This document shows, in pieces, positions 1-5,772 of a DNA stretch of 5,772 nucleotides. Numbering within the stretch: the first letter of the stretch is position 1; each line of letters starts with the position of its first letter. Made by a program: the position numbers and the translations under genes. The stretch lies in contig CACZON010000303.1 of assembly GCA_902782805.1 (NCBI GenBank), positions 1-5,772 of the forward strand. The letters run 5' to 3'. The notes under the pieces were generated by a model that was given only the letters and a program-made list of their open reading frames with translations, did not search any database and was not told where the DNA came from. The DNA comes from Oscillospiraceae bacterium. Lineage in GTDB: Bacteria; Bacillota; Clostridia; Oscillospirales; Acutalibacteraceae.

Positions 1-1277
1 AATGGTGCCCCTGGGGCGCGGTCCACGGCATGAAGCACTGGTACCGCGTATTCTCAGAAGATCTCGTCCATTGGGAGAACCGCGGACTTGCGATACGCCC
101 GGACCGCGAGTTCGACAACAAAGGCATCTATTCCGGAACCGCGCTGCCCTGCGGCGATTCGCTTTCTCTCTATTATACGGGCAACCACCGGACGGAGCGC
201 TGGGAGCGCATCCCCTACACCTGCTATGCGAAAACGGGCGCACAAGGGGCGGTCGAAAAAGCCTCCGCGCCGCTCTTCGCGCCGGAAAAGGGCTACACCG
301 AGCATCAGCGCGACCCGAAGATCCTTAAAAAAGACGGCTTTTATTACATCGTGTTAGGCGCCCAGAACGAATCGAAGCAGGGCCGCATCCTCGTTTACCG
401 CTCCGAATATCCCGACCGCGGCTGGAAGTTCATCGGCGAGCTGCGCGTGCCCGGCTACGAGGACTTCGGCGATATGTGGGAATGCCCGAGCCTCGAGCGC
501 CTCGGCGAAAAAGACCTGCTGATTTTCTGCCCGCAGCATCTTCTCCTGCCCGGGCGCGGCAATACGGCGCATCACAACGTCTGCCTGGTCGGCAGGATGG
601 ATTGGGATACGCTGACCTTCCTCCCCGAGGGTCCTTATCAGCTTCTCGATTACGGCTTTGAATTCTACGCCGCCCAGTGCGCCGCCGAAAGCGATCCCGC
701 GCCGGACGAGCTGACCCTGATCGCCTGGATGGGCCTGCCCGACGCCGCGTATCCGAGCGACGAGGAGGAATGGTCCGGCTGCCTGACCCTGCCGCGGAAG
801 CTCGCGCTGCGCGGCGGACGCCTTGTGCAGACGCCGCCAAAGGCGCTCGAAACCCTGCGCGAAGCGCAAATCGAGCTTCAGGGAACCGAGGCGATCCTTC
901 CGCGCGCCTGCGAGCTCGAGCTCAAACCGGACGGCCCCTTTTTGCTCTCCCTCTTTGCAAGGGAAGACGGCAGCGGCGGGATCCGGCTGTGCTTCGACCC
1001 TGCGGATAAAACGCTGACGCTCGACCGCTCGGCGATGAAAAACCGCTTTGAAACCGCGATGGGCGAAGCGCGCAGCGTTTCTCTGCCCTGCGGGCTTACC
1101 GAGCTACGGCTCTTCGTTGATGCAAGCTCCCTGGAAATCTTCGTCAACTCCGGCGAGGCGGTCCTTACGACCCGCGTATTCCCGGAAGAAGACGAGCGGC
1201 ATCTCTTCCTCTCAAAACCCGCTCCGGCGCGTCTCTGGCCCCTTTCCGGCGCCGGCTCGAACGAATTCATCCTCTGA
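1..1277 (+). CDS. Glycoside hydrolase family 32, sucrose-6-phosphate hydrolase / beta-fructosidase type (5' end missing)
   Basis: The frame is open from the left edge (first whole codon at base 3) to TGA at 1275-1277, giving 424 visible residues. Codons before the ATG at 30 read WCPWGAVHG and continue family similarity (compare the FWGH..S.DLVHW region of GH32), so that ATG is internal and the true start lies outside. Seen: SEDLVHW near the start; an RDPK motif with its Asp at 312-314 (stabilises the transition state in the family); and MWECP with the Glu at 480-482, the acid/base catalyst. The C-terminal beta-sandwich signature, LRLFVDASSLEIFVNSGE followed by RVFP, is intact. The WMNDPNG-type nucleophile motif must lie in the missing roughly 50-70 residues. 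Family members hydrolyse sucrose, sucrose-6-phosphate or fructans. The resemblance to SacA/ScrB-type enzymes suggests a cytoplasmic enzyme, but a signal peptide cannot be excluded without the N-terminus. Substrate is uncertain; family assignment is secure. Confidence 0.93.
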   Translation, partial: WCPWGAVHGMKHWYRVFSEDLVHWENRGLAIRPDREFDNKGIYSGTALPCGDSLSLYYTGNHRTERWERIPYTCYAKTGAQGAVEKASAPLFAPEKGYTEHQRDPKILKKDGFYYIVLGAQNESKQGRILVYRSEYPDRGWKFIGELRVPGYEDFGDMWECPSLERLGEKDLLIFCPQHLLLPGRGNTAHHNVCLVGRMDWDTLTFLPEGPYQLLDYGFEFYAAQCAAESDPAPDELTLIAWMGLPDAAYPSDEEEWSGCLTLPRKLALRGGRLVQTPPKALETLREAQIELQGTEAILPRACELELKPDGPFLLSLFAREDGSGGIRLCFDPADKTLTLDRSAMKNRFETAMGEARSVSLPCGLTELRLFVDASSLEIFVNSGEAVLTTRVFPEEDERHLFLSKPAPARLWPLSGAGSNEFIL

Positions 1278-1294
1278 CAAAATCCGCATCAAAA

Positions 1295-1327
1295 AGGCTC
1301 CTGCGAAAAACGCAGGAGCCTCTTTTT
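1295..1327. terminator. Bidirectional intrinsic terminator between convergent units
   Basis: A perfect 11-bp stem (AGGCTCCTGCG at 1295-1305, CGCAGGAGCCT at 1311-1321) encloses an AAAAA loop. On the plus strand it is followed by CTTTTT, 17 bases after the GH32 stop. On the minus strand the stem is followed by a T-run (the complement of AAAAA at 1291-1295), so the same hairpin can also end the dap operon, whose last stop codon is at 1387. That it works in both directions is inferred from the flanking A and T tracts. Confidence 0.93.
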
Positions 1328-1386
1328 GCCTTTCGGATCCATCGTACCCTCGATCGTTAAACAGACGCGAGAGCCGTTGTGCCGTT

Positions 1387-2364
1387 TCAGATCATTTTGA
1401 GGATCTGTTCCTTTGAACAGTTCAGCAGATCTCTCGGCGCGATATCGGCGACCGTCTGGCAGCCGATCTCGCCGCGGGTATTCATGCGGAACACCGCCCG
1501 CGCGAACGCCGCGAGAACCGAACCGGTGAATTCCGGGTTCGAATCGAGCTTTAAAGAAAATTCAAATATCTCGGTGTTTTCGCGTTCGTATCCCGTCTTT
1601 CCGCTGCGGATGACGAAACCGCCGTGAGGGATCGCGCTGTGATCGCGGCGGAATTCCTCCATCGAGATAAAATGGACCGTCGTATCGTATTCGTCAAAGT
1701 AATTCTTCATCGTTTTGATTTCGGTTTCGATCTTTGCGAGATCGGCGCCTTCCTTCGCAACAACGAAGCATTCTCTCGTATGTTTCTGGCGGGTCGTCAG
1801 CTGCGGGTTGCTGCCGCTGCGGACCGCTTCGAGCGCCTCGGGGACCGGGATCGTGTACTGCTTCGCATCGAGAACGCCTTCGATCCGGCGCACCGCGTCG
1901 GAATGGCCCTGGCTCACGCCTTTGCCCCAGAAGGTGTAATCGGCGCCCTGCGGCAGGACGGCGTTCGAATAGATGCGTGCGAGGGAGAAGAGACCGGGAT
2001 CCCATCCGGTGGAGATCAGCGCAGTCTTTCCGCCGCATCGAGCCGCCGCGTCGACGTTTGCAAAATGCTCCGGGATCCGCGCGTGGGTATCGAAGCTGTC
2101 GACCACGTTGAACGCCGAGGCGAGCGCCGGCGTCATTACGGGGAGATCCGTAGCGCTGCCGCCGCAGATGATCATCACGTCGATCTGATCCCGATACTTA
2201 AGTACGTCCGCCGCTGAAATCACCGGCACGCCGGGCGTGCGGATTTCGAGCGATTTCGGATCGCGCCGGGTGAATACGCCGACAAGCTCCATATCTTCAT
2301 TCTGCCCGATCGCGCTCTCAACGCCGCGTCCGAGGTTGCCGTAGCCGTAAATTCCAATCTTCAT
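1387..2364 (-). CDS. ddh: meso-Diaminopimelate D-dehydrogenase
   Basis: Cytoplasmic NADPH enzyme (EC 1.4.1.16) that reductively aminates L-tetrahydrodipicolinate with ammonia to meso-diaminopimelate in one step, replacing the acylated branch (dapD, aminotransferase, dapE, dapF). The 325-residue length is normal. Seen: the nucleotide-binding glycine motif GYGNLG at residues 7-12 after a beta strand (MKIGIYGYGNLGRG); STGWDPG at 118-124; FWGKGVSQGHSDA at 145-157; and IPHGG at 245-249. All line up by memory with the Corynebacterium glutamicum enzyme (GYGNLG, STGWDPG, FWGPGLSQGHSDA, MPHGG). The ATG at 2364 follows a strong AAGGAGGA site (2373-2380 on the complement). It is the last gene of the operon, 40 bases after dapB, and the shared terminator at 1295-1327 lies downstream. 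No key residue appears missing. NADPH preference comes from family knowledge, not sequence. Confidence 0.95.
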   Translation of the reverse strand: MKIGIYGYGNLGRGVESAIGQNEDMELVGVFTRRDPKSLEIRTPGVPVISAADVLKYRDQIDVMIICGGSATDLPVMTPALASAFNVVDSFDTHARIPEHFANVDAAARCGGKTALISTGWDPGLFSLARIYSNAVLPQGADYTFWGKGVSQGHSDAVRRIEGVLDAKQYTIPVPEALEAVRSGSNPQLTTRQKHTRECFVVAKEGADLAKIETEIKTMKNYFDEYDTTVHFISMEEFRRDHSAIPHGGFVIRSGKTGYERENTEIFEFSLKLDSNPEFTGSVLAAFARAVFRMNTRGEIGCQTVADIAPRDLLNCSKEQILKMI

Positions 2365-2404
2365 CTCTTCCGTCCTCCTTTTCCTGGTTCTTTCAGGGAT
2401 TGAT

Positions 2405-3145
2405 TCAGCCGTTGTCGACCATGCTCTGCATATCGTACATCCCGGCTTCTTTGCCGATCAAAAACGCCGCCGCGTTGACGGCTCCTTCCGCAAAGACGCT
2501 GCGCGTATGGCATTCGTGGGCGATCGTGATCGTCTGCGTATCCGTTGCGAGGATGACCTCGTGTTTGCCGACGATGTTGCCGAGGCGGATCGCGTGGACG
2601 CCGATCTCCCCCTTCTGCCGCTTCGCGCTGCCATAGCGTCCGAAGACAAGCCGCGCGTTTTCGCGGATCGACTGGAGCGCTTTCGCGATCATCAGCGCCG
2701 TTCCGCTCGGAGCGTCCTCTTTGCGGTTATGGTGCGTTTCGACGATCTCGATATCCGCGTCGGGAATCGTTTTCGCCGCCGCTTTCGCAAGCTCCAGAAG
2801 CAGCGCGACGCCGAGCGACATATTCGCGCTGTGGAAGACCGGGATCTTCTGCGCCGCGGCCTCCATCACCTTCTGCTCTTCGGGCGTATGACCGGTCGTT
2901 GCGATGACGACCGGAAGATTCTTTTCCACCGCGTATTTCAAAATTGCGGGCGTGCAGGAATGATGGGAAAAATCGATCATGCAGTCCGCCGGTTCCTTTA
3001 CGTCTTCCAGAGAAGTATAGAATCCGCCGCCGTTTGCGTTGATGTCCACCCCGGCGGCAAGCTCTGCGCCGCAATAGCCGGACGCAACGATCCTGAGAAG
3101 CTCGCTGCCCATCCGTCCGCAGACGCCGTTGATCAGAATTTTCAT
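2405..3145 (-). CDS. dapB: 4-Hydroxy-tetrahydrodipicolinate reductase
   Basis: Cytoplasmic reductase (EC 1.17.1.8) converting the DapA product to tetrahydrodipicolinate with NAD(P)H, the second committed step of diaminopimelate and lysine synthesis. The 246 residues match the shorter Firmicutes type. Seen: the N-terminal Rossmann motif GVCGRMG at 7-13; ATTGHT at 82-87; SANMSLGV at 106-113; and the family signature ETHHNRKEDAPSGTA at 136-150, holding the catalytic His pair (138-139), Lys142 and the substrate-binding GTA. A later HAIRLGNIVGKHEV segment has Leu where many homologues have Gly in the RGG position, a minor variation. The ATG at 3145 is set by an AAAAGGAGA site 14 bases or less upstream. 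The gene begins 14 bases after the dapA stop and is followed by ddh, which uses its product. Confidence 0.96.
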   Translation of the reverse strand: MKILINGVCGRMGSELLRIVASGYCGAELAAGVDINANGGGFYTSLEDVKEPADCMIDFSHHSCTPAILKYAVEKNLPVVIATTGHTPEEQKVMEAAAQKIPVFHSANMSLGVALLLELAKAAAKTIPDADIEIVETHHNRKEDAPSGTALMIAKALQSIRENARLVFGRYGSAKRQKGEIGVHAIRLGNIVGKHEVILATDTQTITIAHECHTRSVFAEGAVNAAAFLIGKEAGMYDMQSMVDNG

Positions 3146-3150
3146 CGTAT

Positions 3151-3159
3151 TCTCCTTTT
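3151..3159 (-). promoter_or_regulatory. dapB ribosome binding site abutting the dapA stop codon
   Basis: Read on the minus strand, the dapA stop TAA (3162-3160) is followed at once by AAAAGGAGA, then ATACG and the dapB ATG. Ribosomes ending dapA would stop on the dapB initiation region, so translational coupling is likely (inferred). The site also fixes the dapB start. Confidence 0.8.
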
Positions 3160-4047
3160 TTATACCTTCAGCCCTTGCTGACGCATCAGCTCGAGGAGCT
3201 TCGCTTCGTGGGCTTCCTCCATCGGAGTCAGCGGCAGGCGGACGTAGTTTTCGCAGAAACCGAGCGCCGCCATCGCAGCCTTGACCGGGATCGGATTGAC
3301 CTCGGAAAAGAGCGCCTTGATCAGCGGGAAGAGCCGAAGCTGCAGCTCGGCGCTTTCTTCGACCTTTCCTTCAAAATAGAGGCGGCAGATCTCCTTCGTT
3401 TCCTTCGGCATCAGGTTCGAGAGAACGGAAATAACGCCTTTGCCGCCGAGGGAAAGGACCGGAACGATCGAATCGTCGTTGCCGGAATAGATATCGAGCT
3501 TGCCGCGGGTGCGCGCCGCGATATCGGCGATCTGGGCGATATCTCCGCTCGCTTCCTTGATCGCGACGATGTTCGGGTGTTCGGCGAGCTTCTCCGCCGT
3601 CTCGGGCAGGATGTTGCAGCCCGTACGCGAAGGCACGTTGTAGAGGATCACCGGGCAGTCGCTCGCATCGGCATAGGCGGTAAAGTTCCGGATCAGGCCG
3701 TTCTGGGTCGCTTTATTGTAATAGGGAGTTACAACGAGAACGGCGTCAGCGCCGCTGCGCGCGGCGTGTTTCGTCATCTCAACGCCGTGGGCGGCGTCAT
3801 TGGAGCCGGTGCCGGCAATCACGGGGATTCTGTGGTTGACCGTTTCGATCGCGAATTCCGTAACCGCCTGATGCTCCTTCGTGTCCAGTGTGGATTTTTC
3901 GCCGGTCGTCCCGCAGACGATGAGCGCGTCTACGCCCTGCGCGATCTGCCACTCGATCAGTGCTTTGAGCTTCGGGAAATCGACCCCGTTTTGATCAAGC
4001 GGAGTGATCAGCGCTGTTCCGACCCCACTAAAAACCGTCTTTTTCAT
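3160..4047 (-). CDS. dapA: 4-Hydroxy-tetrahydrodipicolinate synthase
   Basis: Cytoplasmic TIM-barrel class I aldolase (EC 4.3.3.7) that condenses pyruvate with L-aspartate-4-semialdehyde, the entry step to diaminopimelate and lysine. The 295 residues match the usual length of about 290-300. Seen: GTALITPL at 10-17; CGTTGE at 45-50 with Thr47 and Thr48 (E. coli Thr44/Thr45); TPYYNKATQ at 107-115; YNVPSRTG at 136-143 with Tyr136 and Arg141 (E. coli Tyr133/Arg138); and IKEASGD at 163-169 with the Schiff-base Lys164 (E. coli Lys161). All catalytic residues are present with a constant shift of three. The ATG at 4047 has an AAAAAGGAGT site upstream (4057-4066 on the complement). It lies 32 bases after the amidohydrolase gene and 14 before dapB. 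Lysine feedback sensitivity cannot be judged from sequence. Confidence 0.97.
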   Translation of the reverse strand: MKKTVFSGVGTALITPLDQNGVDFPKLKALIEWQIAQGVDALIVCGTTGEKSTLDTKEHQAVTEFAIETVNHRIPVIAGTGSNDAAHGVEMTKHAARSGADAVLVVTPYYNKATQNGLIRNFTAYADASDCPVILYNVPSRTGCNILPETAEKLAEHPNIVAIKEASGDIAQIADIAARTRGKLDIYSGNDDSIVPVLSLGGKGVISVLSNLMPKETKEICRLYFEGKVEESAELQLRLFPLIKALFSEVNPIPVKAAMAALGFCENYVRLPLTPMEEAHEAKLLELMRQQGLKV

Positions 4048-4079
4048 GGTAAAGCAACTCCTTTTTGAATGATTCGTAT

Positions 4080-4889
4080 TTATGAATTCGTCAGTGATAT
4101 GCCGTAAAGCTTTGCAGCCGTTTCATAGAGGATCTTCCGGTTTTCCTCCTCGGTAAGGCCGAGCGACAGAAACCGGTCGAGCTCGTCTTTCGGATCCCAC
4201 ATCGGGTAATCGACGCCGAACATCACCCGGTCCGCGCCCCATAAGCGGATCAGCCTGACGCTCGTTTCGTTTGAAAGCCACGGGAGCGAGGAAGAACAGT
4301 CGACCAGAAGATTCGGATATTTCGTAAGCTGCTGCGTCGCTTCCTCCCAGATCGACCAGCCGGAAAAATGCGCGCCGATCACCGTTAGATTATCATATGC
4401 TTTCAAAATCGGAATGAGCCTGTTCGGATTGGAATAATCGTAGCGTTTATCGCCGGTATGGAGCAAAACGGGAAGTCTTCCCGCCGCGAGCTCGTAGATT
4501 TTGAGGCAGCGCGGATCATCGATACAGAATCCCTGCGTATCGGGATGCATCTTGATTCCGTGAAGCCCGAGCTCCAGGATCTGCTCGATATCGCCGGCAA
4601 GATCGTCGCTGTCCGGATGAAGCGCGCCGAGCGCAATGATTTTTCCGGGATTTTCGTTCTGCACCTGCGCCATAAAGCGGTTGATCGAAGCGACCTGGTG
4701 CGGCGTGGTTGCAACCGAGCTGACCACGTGCATCGAAATCCCTGCCGCGTCTCCCCGCTCGAGCAGCTGGGAAACGGTTCCGTCGCAGGCGATGCCGCAG
4801 CCGTAGAATTCGCCGATCGCCTTCGAAGCTTTCAGCGCGATTTTATCGGGATAAACGTGAGAATGGGTATTGATGATCGGGATGTTCAT
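4080..4889 (-). CDS. Amidohydrolase-2 family metal-dependent hydrolase, function unknown
   Basis: A 269-residue TIM-barrel protein of the Amidohydrolase_2 type (PF04909-like), a family that includes hydrolases and ACMSD-like decarboxylases. Seen: the metal-binding NTHSHVYPDK at 7-16 (His9, His11); GIKMHPD at 111-117; LLHTGD at 142-147 (His144); GAHFSGW at 172-178 (His174); and FGVDYPMWDP at 224-233 (Asp227). The HxH, His, His, Asp ligand set is therefore complete and the protein is probably an active enzyme. No signal peptide or membrane segment is seen, so it is likely cytoplasmic. The ATG at 4889 follows AAAGAGGT eight bases upstream (about 4897-4904 on the complement). It is the first gene of the operon, 32 bases before dapA, with the only recognisable promoter ahead of it. 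Neither substrate nor role in lysine metabolism can be read from sequence; no standard diaminopimelate step needs it. Confidence 0.85.
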   Translation of the reverse strand: MNIPIINTHSHVYPDKIALKASKAIGEFYGCGIACDGTVSQLLERGDAAGISMHVVSSVATTPHQVASINRFMAQVQNENPGKIIALGALHPDSDDLAGDIEQILELGLHGIKMHPDTQGFCIDDPRCLKIYELAAGRLPVLLHTGDKRYDYSNPNRLIPILKAYDNLTVIGAHFSGWSIWEEATQQLTKYPNLLVDCSSSLPWLSNETSVRLIRLWGADRVMFGVDYPMWDPKDELDRFLSLGLTEEENRKILYETAAKLYGISLTNS

Positions 4890-4944
4890 AAGGGAAACCT
4901 CTTTGCCGGGGAGATCTGTAAATTGCTGCAGTAAATCAAGATAT

Positions 4945-4973
4945 ATTATAGCAAAAACGGAGGTATTTTGAAA
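4945..4973 (-). promoter_or_regulatory. Probable sigma-70-type promoter for the amidohydrolase-dapA-dapB-ddh operon
   Basis: On the minus strand, TGCTATAAT (4953-4945) is a consensus extended -10. With a 17-base spacer the -35 position is TTTCAA (4973-4968), a weak match that an extended -10 can tolerate. Transcription would start near 4938 and leave a leader of roughly 50 bases before the ATG at 4889, too short for a lysine riboswitch. Assignment is by consensus only. Confidence 0.72.
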
Positions 4974-4976
4974 TAC
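4963..4976. repeat. Short inverted repeat over the operon -35 region, possible operator
   Basis: GTATTT-TG-AAATAC is a perfect 6-bp inverted repeat with a 2-base centre. It covers the -35 position of the minus-strand promoter, a typical place for a dimeric repressor. It is A+T-rich in an A+T-rich gap, so chance is a real alternative. No regulator gene is in the window. Confidence 0.4.
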
Positions 4977-5141
4977 TTTTTTCGGAACTTTTTCATTTTC
5001 GCCGTTTTCGCGAACTCCGGAAAGCGAAGCGAATAAACTTTAGGAATATTTACTAAAAATTCACGAAATATGAGCGATGCTCCGGCTTTCAATGTATATT
5101 CTTGCAATGGTTCGCCGCCTCTTTTCTCCTTTGCGATTCTA

Positions 5142-5150
5142 TGGTATACT
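5142..5150 (+). promoter_or_regulatory. Probable extended -10 promoter of the HAD phosphatase gene
   Basis: TGGTATACT is an extended -10 (TGn plus TATACT, one mismatch to TATAAT). There is no good -35 at 17 bases upstream (TTTTCT). Predicted transcription starts near 5157, leaving only about a dozen bases before the ATG at 5170, with the GAGGTG ribosome binding site (5159-5164) at the very 5' end of the message. A start further upstream is possible. Confidence 0.55.
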
Positions 5151-5169
5151 ATGGAAAAGAGGTGAAATC

Positions 5170-5772
5170 ATGAAATACCGCTGCCTCGTGCTCGATCACG
5201 ACGACACCGTGGTCGACAGCACCGCTTCGATCCATCATCCCTGCTTTCAGGAATTCCTCAATCTGATCCGCCCCGGCAAGAAGATCTCGCTTGAGGAATA
5301 TTTTTCGAAAAACTTCGGCCAGAACTTTCTTGATTTCTGCCGCAGCGAATACGGATTTACCGACGAAGAAATCGAGCGCGAAGGGCGTTTCTGGAAAAGC
5401 TACGCAAAGGACCGCGTTCCGAAGGCGTTTCCGGGCATCGGAACGCTGCTTTGGGAACAGAAACGCCGCGGCGGGCTGATCTGCGTTGTCTCCTACTCCT
5501 TTTCCGAAAACATCCTTCGCGATTACGCGCGCAACGCGCTCCCGAAGCCGGACCGGATCTTCGGCTGGGATGAGCCCCTCGAGCGCCGCAAGCCGGATCC
5601 CTACCCTCTTTTCAAGCTCTCGGAGGAATTCTCGCTCTCGAAAGAAGACATCCTCGTTGTCGACGACGCCGCGCTCGGCATGGATATGGCGCGCGCGTTC
5701 GGCGCGGATTTCGCCGCCGCCGGCTGGGCGCACGGGATCTCTTCGATCCGCGATCAGCTGCGCGAACGCGGC
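5170..5772 (+). CDS. HAD-superfamily hydrolase (phosphatase-like), 3' end missing
   Basis: The frame opens at ATG 5170 and stays open for 201 codons to the right edge, so the C-terminus is outside. Seen: motif I VLDHDDTV with nucleophile Asp9 and acid/base Asp11; an alpha-helical cap region at about 20-85; motif II VVSYS with Ser108; motif III Lys141 in RRKPDPYPLF; and motif IV VVDDAALGMDMARAFGA with Asp165 and Asp166. All four HAD motifs are intact, in the layout of phosphoglycolate-phosphatase / beta-phosphoglucomutase-like enzymes. The start is supported by AGAGGTG six bases upstream and by the conserved strand MKYRCLVLD beginning at once. Such cytoplasmic enzymes dephosphorylate small metabolites; the substrate is not predictable. 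It is divergent from the dap operon and need not be linked to it. Nearly complete, since single-domain relatives are about 210-230 residues. Confidence 0.9.
   Translation, partial: MKYRCLVLDHDDTVVDSTASIHHPCFQEFLNLIRPGKKISLEEYFSKNFGQNFLDFCRSEYGFTDEEIEREGRFWKSYAKDRVPKAFPGIGTLLWEQKRRGGLICVVSYSFSENILRDYARNALPKPDRIFGWDEPLERRKPDPYPLFKLSEEFSLSKEDILVVDDAALGMDMARAFGADFAAAGWAHGISSIRDQLRERG

Larger units (their letters stand above)
4890..5169. other. A+T-rich divergent intergenic region
   Basis: This gap of about 280 bases separates the divergent amidohydrolase and HAD genes. It is visibly richer in A and T than the flanking coding DNA. It holds the two promoters and the inverted repeat listed separately. 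I see no convincing small gene, tRNA, or lysine-riboswitch (L-box) pattern in it. The middle part, about 4980-5120, has only weak short inverted repeats such as TTCGC / GCGAA at 5007-5011 and 5024-5028. Confidence 0.7.

Noticed and set aside
30..32. ATG at 30 as the start of the GH32 gene
   Set aside because: The frame is open upstream and encodes family-like sequence to the window edge, there is no ribosome binding site, and the essential nucleophile motif would be lost.
354..869. Minus-strand open frame (171 codons) inside the GH32 gene
   Set aside because: Overlaps conserved GH32 motifs on the plus strand; shadow frame.
1624..2217. Plus-strand open frame (197 codons) opposite ddh
   Set aside because: Antisense shadow within ddh; low-information Arg/Ala/Asp composition and no start signal.
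2380..2398. Small CCTG/CAGG hairpin between dapB and ddh
   Set aside because: Only a 4-bp stem with a 7-base loop and no T-run; too weak to call a terminator or attenuator.
2507..3181. Plus-strand open frame (224 codons) opposite dapB
   Set aside because: Antisense shadow of a secure gene; Arg-rich, no domain motif, no ribosome binding site.
3175..4068. Long plus-strand open frame (297 codons) opposite dapA
   Set aside because: It mirrors nearly the whole of dapA, which has all catalytic residues. The antisense product is Arg/Asp-rich with no recognisable motif, as expected from GC-rich codons read on the other strand.
4890..4944. Possible lysine riboswitch upstream of the dap operon
   Set aside because: The predicted leader is only about 50 bases, whereas the lysine riboswitch needs about 170. 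I could not recognise its conserved junction elements even when reading the whole gap to 5169. A covariance-model search would settle it.
5072..5082. GAGC-GAT-GCTC mini-palindrome in the divergent gap
   Set aside because: A 4-bp stem of this kind is expected by chance and is not aligned with either promoter.
5149..5733. Minus-strand open frame (194 codons) opposite the HAD gene
   Set aside because: The plus-strand frame carries all four HAD motifs and a ribosome binding site; the minus frame has no recognisable feature.

Overview
The window looks like chromosomal DNA from a GC-rich member of the Clostridia, perhaps a gut Oscillospirales- or Christensenellales-like lineage. Support comes from strong AGGAGG-type ribosome binding sites, TGnTATAAT-type promoters, an A+T-rich intergenic gap beside coding DNA rich in G/C-ending codons, and proteins resembling Firmicutes homologues. 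The taxon is an inference from style and remembered protein similarity, not from a search. No RNA genes, CRISPR arrays, insertion sequences, attachment sites or origins are visible.

Layout. (1) Positions 1-1277, plus strand: the 3' part of a glycoside hydrolase family 32 gene (sucrose-6-phosphate hydrolase / beta-fructosidase type). Its N-terminus, including the nucleophile motif, lies outside the window. (2) 1295-1327: a strong intrinsic terminator that can work in both directions, between convergent transcription units. (3) 4889 down to 1387, minus strand: a tight four-gene set in the order amidohydrolase, dapA, dapB, ddh, with gaps of 32, 14 and 40 bases. (4) 4890-5169: an A+T-rich divergent promoter region. 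It holds an extended -10 promoter for each direction and a short inverted repeat over the -35 region of the minus-strand promoter. (5) 5170-5772, plus strand: the start of a HAD-superfamily phosphatase gene that runs off the right edge. It has no stop codon in the window.

How the genes work together. DapA condenses pyruvate with aspartate semialdehyde, DapB reduces the product to tetrahydrodipicolinate, and Ddh aminates this in one step to meso-diaminopimelate for peptidoglycan and lysine. With ddh next to dapA and dapB, the operon encodes the short dehydrogenase route from aspartate semialdehyde. No genes of the succinylase or acetylase branches (dapD, dapE), nor lysC, asd or lysA, are in the window. 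The leading amidohydrolase has no assigned step in this pathway and is the most open question here. Otherwise this is ordinary, well-conserved metabolism; I found no clear sign of a new multi-gene system.
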